Shown here: piece after piece, positions 6,638 through 11,340 of the stretch
Position numbering within the stretch: the first letter of the stretch is position 1
Layout: every line of letters begins with the position of its first letter
Source: Alteromonadaceae bacterium
GTDB taxonomy: Bacteria > Pseudomonadota > Gammaproteobacteria > Pseudomonadales > Oleiphilaceae
Direction: 5' to 3'
DNA: 11,340 bases
Assembly (NCBI GenBank): GCA_013393545.1
Contig: JABXHG010000598.1
Coordinates: forward strand, 1-11,340
The notes under the pieces: model-generated
What the model saw: the letters and a program-made list of their open reading frames with translations, nothing else
Databases searched by the model: none
Told to the model about the DNA's origin: nothing
Translations under genes and position numbers: made by a program

Positions 6638-7264
6638 ATGGAGTTTCTGGAACGTTGGTCCGGCGTATTGGGCGGGCTTTCAGCCTTGTTGGTTCTGGTT
6701 TTGGTCTGGCAGATTTTCTCCGAAGGGGAAGACCTGGAAGCTCGCGACAGTCGCGGTCGCACGCCTTTGATTATTGCCGCCGAAGAAGGCGACGGCGACC
6801 GGGTGCGAGACCTGGTGGACAAGGGCGCGCGGGTGGATGCCGGTGATGATTGTGACTGGACGGCGATGATGCGGGCGGCGTCTCGCGGGCACACCGATAT
6901 TCTTTCTTACCTGCTGGACCAGGGCGCAGACATCAACCACCAGGAGAAAACCGGTTATACGGCCTTGATGGGGGCGGTGATCAGTAACCGGCCGCAGGCT
7001 GTTGAGCTGCTTCTGGCTCGGGATGCCGACCCCAACCTTCAGGAAACTGAAAAGGGACAAACGGCATTGATGATGGCGGTGCGCAACCGCACACCTGAGC
7101 TGGTGAGCCTGCTGCTTGAGGCGGGCGCCGATCCGGAAATCAGGAACGATGAAGGCCAGAACACCAAAGACCTGGCCTTGCAGCTGAGCGCCGGGAAAGA
7201 GGGCGTGGGCAGCGATATCCGGCAAATGCTTGGCTGTGAGCCGGCAAGCGCAGACAAAGACTGA
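6638..7264 (+). CDS. Membrane-anchored ankyrin-repeat protein
   Basis: This 208-residue protein starts with one membrane helix (about residues 9-27), followed by an acidic linker and about four ankyrin repeats near 39-70, 73-102, 106-137 and 140-171. Recognisable repeat cores are GRTPLIIAAEEGD, WTAMMRAASRGHTDILSYLLDQGADIN, YTALMGAVISN and QTALMMAVRN followed by LLLEAGADPEIRNDEG. No enzyme motif is seen, so it is probably a protein-binding scaffold. The flanks of the helix are acidic on the C-terminal side, favouring N-in topology with the repeats in the periplasm. No signal peptidase site is evident. The start has a strong AAGGAG eight bases upstream. A known parallel is the periplasmic AnkB of Pseudomonas aeruginosa, which supports catalase activity, but no catalase gene is present here. 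The divergent neighbour is a cation channel. Partner and function are unknown. Confidence 0.88.
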   Translation: MEFLERWSGVLGGLSALLVLVLVWQIFSEGEDLEARDSRGRTPLIIAAEEGDGDRVRDLVDKGARVDAGDDCDWTAMMRAASRGHTDILSYLLDQGADINHQEKTGYTALMGAVISNRPQAVELLLARDADPNLQETEKGQTALMMAVRNRTPELVSLLLEAGADPEIRNDEGQNTKDLALQLSAGKEGVGSDIRQMLGCEPASADKD

Positions 7265-7299
7265 GTCTCTCGGGCTTTCTTCAATCGTGATTTTATTGC

Positions 7300-7323
7300 G
7301 GGCCGGTCCTGTAAGCCCGGCTC
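7300..7323 (-). terminator. Possible weak terminator hairpin after the haemolysin III gene
   Basis: GGGCCGG at 7300-7306 can pair with CCGGCTC at 7317-7323 (6 of 7 pairs, ten-base loop). It lies at the 3' ends of two convergent genes and overlaps the stop codon of the minus-strand gene. No T-run follows on either strand, so an intrinsic terminator is doubtful. Confidence 0.25.
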
Positions 7324-7990
7324 AGGCCGTATGCGGCAGAACGCCAACATAGATAGCGGCAAAATGGCAGGCGCTGCCGCCAATCACGAACAGATGCCAG
7401 ATGGCATGCATATAGGGAATGCGGTCCGCCAGGTAAAAGGCTACGCCCAGGGTATAGACCACGCCGCCAGCAATGGTCAGATACAGGGCTGTTTCACTGA
7501 TGTTGGCAGCAAGGTCCGAGGCGGCAAAGATGATCTGCCACCCCATGGCGATGTAGATGCCGACCCGGGCCAGCTTGAAGCGGTGTTTGAAGGCGATCTT
7601 GAGCGCCACGCCGGCCAGAGCCAGTGACCAGACAACCGCAAACAGCGTCCAGCCGGTGGTGCCGCGCAGATTCACCAGAACGAGAGGGGTGTAGGTGCCG
7701 GCAATCAAAAAGAAAATGGCGCAGTGATCAAGCGTTTTGAAGACCGCCCGCCATTTCGGATTGCGGGAACCGTGATACAGGGCCGAGGCCAGGTAAAGCA
7801 GGGCCAGGGAAGCGCCAAACACGGCAAAGCTGACAATTTTCCAGACATCCCCTTGCCGGCTGGCACCAACCAGCAGGGCAATCGTGCCAACAATGCTGAG
7901 TACCGCGCCGATGCTGTGGGTCGCGCTGTTGATCCACTCTTCAATGCGATGATGGACGGAATCGCTCATGGCTGGTGTTGCTGATGTCAT
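7322..7990 (-). CDS. trhA: Haemolysin III / PAQR family membrane homeostasis protein (TrhA-like)
   Basis: The 222 residues closely follow E. coli YqfA/TrhA, an inner-membrane protein with seven helices related to the eukaryotic adiponectin receptors. The E. coli protein is tied to membrane fluidity and energetics; the old name haemolysin III comes from Bacillus cereus. Family metal-site residues are present: His73 in ASALYHG, Asp88 and His89 in KTLDHCAIFFLIAGTYTP, and His195 and His199 in HAIWHLFVIGGSACHF. Arg-Ile-Pro-Tyr before HAIWH is also typical. Met1 at 7990 is kept as the start; an internal Met at 7969 is possible, and neither has a clear Shine-Dalgarno sequence. It is convergent with the ankyrin gene and divergent from wrbA across a 223-base gap. 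A role in membrane homeostasis would suit the neighbourhood of fabAB, but that is only suggestive. Confidence 0.93.
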   Translation of the reverse strand: MTSATPAMSDSVHHRIEEWINSATHSIGAVLSIVGTIALLVGASRQGDVWKIVSFAVFGASLALLYLASALYHGSRNPKWRAVFKTLDHCAIFFLIAGTYTPLVLVNLRGTTGWTLFAVVWSLALAGVALKIAFKHRFKLARVGIYIAMGWQIIFAASDLAANISETALYLTIAGGVVYTLGVAFYLADRIPYMHAIWHLFVIGGSACHFAAIYVGVLPHTA

Positions 7991-8063
7991 ACTGTCCGTT
8001 GTGCCATTGCCTGCGCTGGTGATGTTGGCCAGTGCGAAGCCAAAAGTGATAAGGCCTTTCAGC

Positions 8064-8075
8064 GTACAGGTGTAC
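8064..8075. promoter_or_regulatory. Short palindrome between trhA and wrbA
   Basis: GTACA and TGTAC are arranged as inverted five-base arms around GG. It lies in the shared upstream region of two divergent genes and could be an operator half-pair. It also resembles half of a lux-box-like sequence (GTACAGGT), but no second half is present. Confidence 0.3.
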
Positions 8076-8129
8076 CGTGATTTTGGCTACGCTTGTTTGT
8101 ACCTCATCAGAAAAACTGAACGACCTGTC

Positions 8130-8147
8130 GGAAAACTTCCGTTTTCC
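8130..8147. promoter_or_regulatory. Perfect 7+7 bp inverted repeat upstream of wrbA
   Basis: GGAAAAC (8130-8136) and GTTTTCC (8141-8147) flank the four bases TTCC, 67 bases before the wrbA start. No T-run follows, so it is more likely a binding site or leader hairpin than a terminator. The rest of the 223-base gap between trhA and wrbA shows no gene and no convincing -10/-35 pair. Confidence 0.4.
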
Positions 8148-8213
8148 TCTCTATCACCTTGCCGTTAGGCTAAGTCCTATTCATTACGGAATTCAGACAA
8201 AGGAGATCGCAAG

Positions 8214-8813
8214 ATGGCAAAAGTTCTGGTGCTTTACTATTCCATGTACGGCCACATCGAAACCATGGCTAACACCGTGGCCGAAGGCGCCCGCAGTGTT
8301 GAAGGTGCGGATGTGGTTATCAAACGCGTACCGGAAACCATGGCTGACCAGGCGTTTCTGGATGCTGGCGGCAAGACCGATCAGCAGGCGCCGGTAGCCG
8401 ATCCGAAAGAACTGGCAGATTATGACGCCGTTATTTTCGGCACCCCGACCCGTTTCGGCAACATGGCCGGGCAGATGCGCAACTTCCTGGACCAGACCGG
8501 CGGTCTGTGGGCCGAAGGCAAGCTGCACGGCAAGCTTGGCAGTGTGTTCACCTCTACCGGCACCGGTGGCGGCCAGGAGCACACCATCAGCTCTTTCTGG
8601 ACCACCCTGGCCCACCACGGCATGGTGCTGGTGCCGCTTGGCTACGGTATTCCGGAGTTCTTCGATATTTCTGAAGTGAACGGTGGCACACCTTACGGTG
8701 CTTCCACTATCGCTGGTGGTGATGGTTCGCGCCAGCCCAGCGAAAAGGAAACCGCCATTGCCCGTTTCCAGGGCAAGCACGTAGCCGAATTGGCGGTGAA
8801 GCTGCACGGCTGA
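8214..8813 (+). CDS. wrbA: NAD(P)H:quinone oxidoreductase type IV, WrbA
   Basis: WrbA is a soluble FMN-dependent tetrameric enzyme that reduces quinones by two electrons, thereby avoiding semiquinone radicals under oxidative stress. The 199 residues match the family (E. coli 198). The flavodoxin-like fold is clear: the phosphate-binding loop [12 protein letters not shown] at residues 8-19, [23 protein letters not shown] at 77-99, [11 protein letters not shown] at 114-124, and [21 protein letters not shown] near 156-176, which is characteristic of WrbA. The start has AAGGAG about nine bases upstream. The gene ends with a strong intrinsic terminator 35 bases after the stop. It is divergent from trhA and convergent with the Crp/Fnr gene. 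Two inverted repeats lie in its upstream region. Confidence 0.96.
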   Translation: MAKVLVLYYSMYGHIETMANTVAEGARSVEGADVVIKRVPETMADQAFLDAGGKTDQQAPVADPKELADYDAVIFGTPTRFGNMAGQMRNFLDQTGGLWAEGKLHGKLGSVFTSTGTGGGQEHTISSFWTTLAHHGMVLVPLGYGIPEFFDISEVNGGTPYGASTIAGGDGSRQPSEKETAIARFQGKHVAELAVKLHG

Positions 8814-8848
8814 TTGTTGGCAGTCACTGACGTGTTAACTCAGGTTTG

Positions 8849-8879
8849 AAGCGGCAGGGTAAAACCTGCCGCTTTTTTT
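8849..8879 (+). terminator. Intrinsic terminator of wrbA
   Basis: AAGCGGCAGG at 8849-8858 pairs perfectly with CCTGCCGCTT at 8865-8874 around a six-base loop, and the stem runs into seven T residues (8873-8879). On the minus strand the hairpin is followed by CTTCAAACC, so it would serve the convergent Crp/Fnr gene poorly. Confidence 0.92.
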
Positions 8880-8893
8880 GTTGCAACCGCTTG

Positions 8894-9538
8894 TTAACGG
8901 TGTCCGGTTTTCAGGCGTGAAAACGTCGCCGGTACCACGCCCAGCCAGGAGGCCAACTGGTTGTCTGGCACCCGGCGAACCAGTTCCGGGTATTCCTCCA
9001 GCAGGATTTGATACCGTTGCGTTGCGGGCATGGTTTGTTTGCGATACTCCCGCATGCTGGTCAATTCTGCGATTTCTTCCGTCAGCACCAGGGCAAATTT
9101 CTGCCACCGACCATCGCCGTGGTTCTGGATGGCTGCGCGGAACGCACTGAAATCCGCCACCCACAGTTTTGCCGGCAGGGAGCTGGTGAGGCAAAGGGTG
9201 TTACGCACGGTTCGGCTGCGACCAAACACCGGCCATACCAGGTCTCCTTCAGAAAAGAAGTGGTGCACGGCAACCTTGCCAGTGGGAGACTCCCGGAACA
9301 GGCGCAGCACACCGGATTCGATCAAATAAACGTTGGTCCATGGCGAGTCATGCTTTTCCAGCGATGTTTCGGCATCGACCTGATGCGGGTGAAAAAGCCG
9401 GGCCAGGTCGCCGAGGAAGCAGGCGTCCGGGCCGTCCTGCTTGCCATTCAGGGAAATGCCAAAAGCCCTGCTGAGTCCATTCAGCAAGGCGATATCGGTG
9501 GTCGGTGACGTTTCTGGCGGGCGGAACCTGCTGTTCAT
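8894..9538 (-). CDS. Crp/Fnr family transcriptional regulator
   Basis: From the ATG at 9538 the protein has 214 residues. An alternative ATG at 9574 would give 226, but that stretch overlaps a -10 box and a dyad. The middle part (about 68-125) has the cyclic-nucleotide-binding fold: NVYLIESGVLRLFRESPTGK, then HHFFSEGDLVWP. A linker helix follows, then a short winged-helix region near 189-210 (VPDNQLASWLGVVPATFSRLK). The protein ends almost directly after the recognition helix, as in the short-tailed Crp/Fnr subgroup. The N-terminal cysteine cluster of FNR is absent and the cAMP-contacting residues of Crp are not evident, so the signal is unknown. Its upstream region carries NsrR-like and FNR-like sites, and the gene lies behind the NirN-like gene. 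A role in nitrogen-oxide response is therefore reasonable but unproven. DNR- or NnrR-type assignment cannot be made by eye. Confidence 0.85.
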   Translation of the reverse strand: MNSRFRPPETSPTTDIALLNGLSRAFGISLNGKQDGPDACFLGDLARLFHPHQVDAETSLEKHDSPWTNVYLIESGVLRLFRESPTGKVAVHHFFSEGDLVWPVFGRSRTVRNTLCLTSSLPAKLWVADFSAFRAAIQNHGDGRWQKFALVLTEEIAELTSMREYRKQTMPATQRYQILLEEYPELVRRVPDNQLASWLGVVPATFSRLKTGHR

Positions 9539-9540
9539 CG

Positions 9541-9571
9541 ATTGACCCCGGTTGTGTTGATGTGGGTCAAT
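9541..9571. promoter_or_regulatory. Perfect 8+8 bp dyad directly before the Crp/Fnr start codon
   Basis: ATTGACCC (9541-9548) and GGGTCAAT (9564-9571) are exact inverted copies. Their centres lie 23 bases apart, about two helical turns. On the coding strand the proximal arm ends two bases before the ATG at 9538 and includes the GGGG that would serve as ribosome binding site. It could be an operator or, if transcription starts upstream of it, a leader hairpin hiding that site. Confidence 0.5.
9557..9570. promoter_or_regulatory. FNR/DNR-like box
   Basis: TTGAT-GTGG-GTCAA matches the FNR/DNR pattern TTGAT-N4-ATCAA at 9 of 10 defined positions. It overlaps the right arm of the dyad and lies at or just after the predicted transcription start of the Crp/Fnr gene. 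That position fits repression, for example autoregulation, better than activation. Confidence 0.5.
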
Positions 9572-9598
9572 CATACTACCACAATAAGATTTATTTAA
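9570..9598 (-). promoter_or_regulatory. Candidate promoter of the Crp/Fnr gene
   Basis: On the minus strand TATGAT (9575-9570, 5 of 6 matches to -10) follows TTAAAT (9598-9593, 3 of 6 matches to -35) with a 17-base spacer. The predicted start near 9563 leaves a leader of about 25 bases before the ATG at 9538. The -35 box lies at the centre of the NsrR-like site. Confidence 0.45.
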
Positions 9599-9616
9599 AA
9601 TAAATGTTTATTGTGG
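9579..9616. promoter_or_regulatory. 38-bp palindrome containing an NsrR-type operator
   Basis: The outer arms CCACAATAA (9579-9587) and TTATTGTGG (9608-9616) are perfect inverted copies. Inside, ATTTATTT (9589-9596) and AAATAAAT (9598-9605) pair around one base. The core 9586-9608 consists of AAGATTTATTT, one base, and AAATAAATGTT, matching the E. coli NsrR pattern (AAGATGYATTT / AAATRCATCTT) at 19 of 22 positions. NsrR is an Rrf2-family iron-sulfur repressor that releases DNA when it meets nitric oxide. The palindrome begins two bases beyond the stop codon of the NirN-like gene and covers the proposed -35 box of the Crp/Fnr gene. It has no T-run and is not a typical terminator. Confidence 0.6.
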
Positions 9617-9618
9617 GG

Positions 9619-11133
9619 TCAGTGGCTGGTGCCTTCCTCATAATTGATCTTGTTCCAGACATTGTATTTGCCGGAAGGCTTGTTCATGGGAATGCGCTTT
9701 TCCTCCTCCAGCGTGTCTGCGTCGTACACGATAATGGCACCGTCATCATCCCAGATGCTCAGCAACAGTTTCTCGCCGTGGCGGTCGAATTCCACGTGGG
9801 CCGCGACCTTGCCTGGCTCCGGCTGCAGGGTTTTGACGATTTCCAGGGTTTGTTTGTCGATGATATGCACCTTGTCGGCGTTCGGGCCGAAAAAGACATC
9901 TGCCCATGCGTAGCGGGAGTTCTCGTGGCTGCGCATGAAGAAGCCCGGGCCGTCCGTTTTCAGAGTTTTGATCACTTCCCAGGTGTCCATGTCGATGATG
10001 GAAATGGCGCCGGCGCGGAAGTGAGGCGTGGCCATCACTCGCCGGCCTTCGTATTCCCAGGTAATGCCTGACCCAAGGTGGGGCATGCCGGGCAGGGGCA
10101 GTTCGGCGACGGTCTCGCCGGAATCCAGGCTCATGACGATACCATGCTTGCCATCCCGGGCGGCGCCGATCAGATGGTCATAGCCGGGATCAAAGAAAAA
10201 GTCGTCCAGCAGGGTGTCGGATTTCATCCTCCGGACCCGGGCCTGTTCGTCCTCCACGGTGATTTCCCAGGCTTCCGGAATGTCTTTCAGGGCAGCGATA
10301 AAGCTGTCCCGGGGCGGTGCGGTATACACGGCGCTGACCCGTGAGCTGTCGCCCGCGTCGTTTTCCACCGGGATGAAATCGAGCATTTCCAGGTTGTCGG
10401 CGTCGAACAGCACCAGCGTGTGGGGCAGGTAGTTGGCGGCCATGACGTACTCGCCGTCGGCTGAGACGGCAATGTTGCGCATGTTGATGCCGGCACGTAC
10501 CTCGGCTACCACTTCCAGATTGTAGATGTCGTACTGGGTGATCCAGCCGTCCCGGGATCCGAAGTACACATAGCGGCCTTCCGGGCCGTATTTCGGGCCG
10601 CCGTGCAGGGCAAAGCGGCTGGGGAAGCGATGGATGGGCTCCATTTTGTCGCCGTCCAGCAGGGTGACGTGGTGATCACCGATTTCCACCACCAGGAACA
10701 GGTTCATCAGGTCGTCCACCTCGAACACCGGTTCGTCCGGCAGCGAGCCGTGCGGGTGATTGACGATGCGGCTGTCGCGGATTTCCCCCTCGCCCCAGGT
10801 CAGCTCGTGGCTGGGGGGCTGGTAGATGTAGTCGGTCAGGTTGGCGATTTGCTGGTCGTTGAGGGTGTTCTCGTACCCGAGCATCTGGGTGGCAGCCCGG
10901 CCTTTACGGATCACTTTTTTCGCTTCGGATTTTTTCAAACGCCCGAGGTTTTCCGGCAGCAGGGCGGGGCCCATGCCGCCGAGCCGGTCCGGGCCGTGGC
11001 AGGCGGCGCATTGCTGCAGGTACAGGTTGTGGGTGTCGTTCTGTTTATTGTCCTGCGCCATCAGTGGGCCGGACAGTGCGGCACTGGCCAGCAGGGTGGC
11101 GGCCAGCTTGTGGAAAGAAAGTTTGAATGTCAC
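9619..11133 (-). CDS. nirN: NirN-like secreted cytochrome c / heme d1 protein
   Basis: Known NirN is a periplasmic dihydro-heme d1 dehydrogenase acting late in heme d1 synthesis for cytochrome cd1 nitrite reductase. From the GTG at 11133 this protein has 504 residues. It starts with a signal peptide (basic start, hydrophobic LAATLLASAALSGPLMA, cleavage likely near residue 26). A cytochrome c domain follows with heme motif CAACH (Cys42, Cys45, His46) and candidate sixth ligand Met84 in GRAATQML. An eight-bladed d1-type propeller runs from about 125 to the end, with His177 in RFALHGGPK and the C-terminal GKYNVWNKINYEEGTSH. The phrase RLGGMGPALLPENL after the heme motif fits NirN rather than NirS; NirF lacks the cytochrome c domain. 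A TTG at 11139 is also possible, but AGGAG lies only three bases before it and nine before the GTG. No nirS or other nir gene is visible, so its exact substrate is inferred. Confidence 0.85.
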   Translation of the reverse strand: MTFKLSFHKLAATLLASAALSGPLMAQDNKQNDTHNLYLQQCAACHGPDRLGGMGPALLPENLGRLKKSEAKKVIRKGRAATQMLGYENTLNDQQIANLTDYIYQPPSHELTWGEGEIRDSRIVNHPHGSLPDEPVFEVDDLMNLFLVVEIGDHHVTLLDGDKMEPIHRFPSRFALHGGPKYGPEGRYVYFGSRDGWITQYDIYNLEVVAEVRAGINMRNIAVSADGEYVMAANYLPHTLVLFDADNLEMLDFIPVENDAGDSSRVSAVYTAPPRDSFIAALKDIPEAWEITVEDEQARVRRMKSDTLLDDFFFDPGYDHLIGAARDGKHGIVMSLDSGETVAELPLPGMPHLGSGITWEYEGRRVMATPHFRAGAISIIDMDTWEVIKTLKTDGPGFFMRSHENSRYAWADVFFGPNADKVHIIDKQTLEIVKTLQPEPGKVAAHVEFDRHGEKLLLSIWDDDGAIIVYDADTLEEEKRIPMNKPSGKYNVWNKINYEEGTSH

Positions 11134-11186
11134 CAGCAACTGCTCCTGTGTGATTCGTCACTTATGAGTACGAAGCAAGCTGACAT

Positions 11187-11215
11187 GCCTTTCCAAAACA
11201 CGCTGTGAATACATA
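11187..11215 (+). repeat. Truncated copy of the left-edge extragenic repeat
   Basis: Bases 11187-11203 are identical to 200-216 over 17 positions (GCCTTTCCAAAACACGC). A diverged continuation follows (GTGAATACAT against GCGAGTACGT, with one gap). The matching inverted arm and the internal hairpins are absent, so this is one arm only. It lies in the upstream region of the NirN-like gene. Confidence 0.6.
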
Positions 11216-11221
11216 TATGTA
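11210..11221. promoter_or_regulatory. 12-bp perfect palindrome upstream of nirN
   Basis: TACATATATGTA is fully self-complementary and lies about 80 bases before the nirN start codon, at the end of the repeat fragment. It may be part of a -10 region or an operator. A weak -35 (TTGCAC) is found nearby on the minus strand. Confidence 0.25.
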
Positions 11222-11271
11222 GACCTCTTGTTGTGCAAGCCCCCAAAGCTCTCGGTGGAGTAAAAAGTTAA

Positions 11272-11340
11272 TCAGGTAAAACTGCGCACGTATATCCGGC
11301 CTTTACGTTGAACCATCTGGTTGGTTCTGGCCTCAATGAA
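11272..11340 (-). CDS. Possible C-terminal end of a gene entering from the right edge
   Basis: On the minus strand the frame from 11340 is open for 22 codons and stops with TGA at 11274-11272. The peptide contains TNQMVQRKGRIYVRSFT and resembles nothing I can name. A second minus-strand frame is also open here and ends at a nearby TAA, and the plus strand is open as well, so the choice is uncertain. If real, it would lie upstream of nirN on the same strand with a gap of about 140 bases. Confidence 0.2.
   Translation of the reverse strand, partial: FIEARTNQMVQRKGRIYVRSFT

Noticed and set aside
8060..8079. Possible lux box in the trhA/wrbA gap
   Set aside because: Only one half (GTACAGGT) fits; the second half is missing and no luxI/luxR-type gene is present.
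1715..8141. The 12-mer GGAAAACTTCCG at 1715-1726 and again at 8130-8141
   Set aside because: In 11 kb searched on both strands several 12-base matches are expected by chance, and the flanks do not align.
7968..8168. 66-codon plus-strand frame before wrbA
   Set aside because: It begins antisense to the 5' end of trhA, lacks a ribosome binding site and has no family resemblance.
9579..9616. The AT-rich palindrome as a terminator of nirN
   Set aside because: No T-run follows on either strand and the stem is AT-rich; the match to an NsrR operator explains it better.

Overview
The window looks like chromosomal DNA of a marine gammaproteobacterium, probably Marinobacter or a close relative. This is an inference from three things: a moderately GC-rich composition, an adjacent fabA-fabB pair of the E. 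coli/Pseudomonas type, and a long structured extragenic repeat of a kind I associate with that group. There is no rRNA, tRNA, CRISPR array, recognisable transposase or phage gene. Eleven complete genes are tightly packed on both strands. Both edges have only hints of further genes.

Left part (1-5216): a divergent promoter for a gene leaving the left edge is followed by a 149-bp structured repeat. Then comes yegQ/trhP (tRNA wobble-uridine hydroxylation, minus strand). It is divergent from a small gene encoding only an AraC-type DNA-binding domain (plus). That gene converges with, and overlaps by 14 bp, the unsaturated fatty acid operon fabA-fabB (minus). Upstream of fabA lies nnrS, a polytopic membrane protein of nitric oxide stress responses (minus).

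Middle part (5217-8213): a SirB2-like small membrane protein (plus) converges with a single-domain voltage-gated cation channel that has an unusual TFEDW selectivity filter (minus). The channel is divergent from a membrane-anchored ankyrin-repeat protein (plus), which converges with a haemolysin III/PAQR (TrhA) membrane protein (minus).

Right part (8214-11340): wrbA (flavodoxin-like quinone reductase, plus) ends in a textbook intrinsic terminator. It converges with a Crp/Fnr-family regulator (minus), preceded on the same strand by a NirN-like secreted cytochrome c / heme d1 protein (minus). About 80 bp between the last two genes hold a dense control region: a 38-bp palindrome containing an excellent NsrR-type half-site pair, a -35/-10 pair, an FNR/DNR-like box and a perfect 8+8 bp dyad. 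A weaker NsrR-like site precedes nnrS.

The unifying theme I can support is nitrogen-oxide handling: NnrS, the NirN-like protein, and a Crp/Fnr regulator with NsrR-like and FNR-like sites. These genes sit among housekeeping genes with no nirS or nor genes in view. The most unusual individual items are the control region at 9541-9616, the cation channel filter, the NirN-like gene without visible partners, the free-standing AraC domain and the multi-hairpin repeat whose arm recurs near the right edge.
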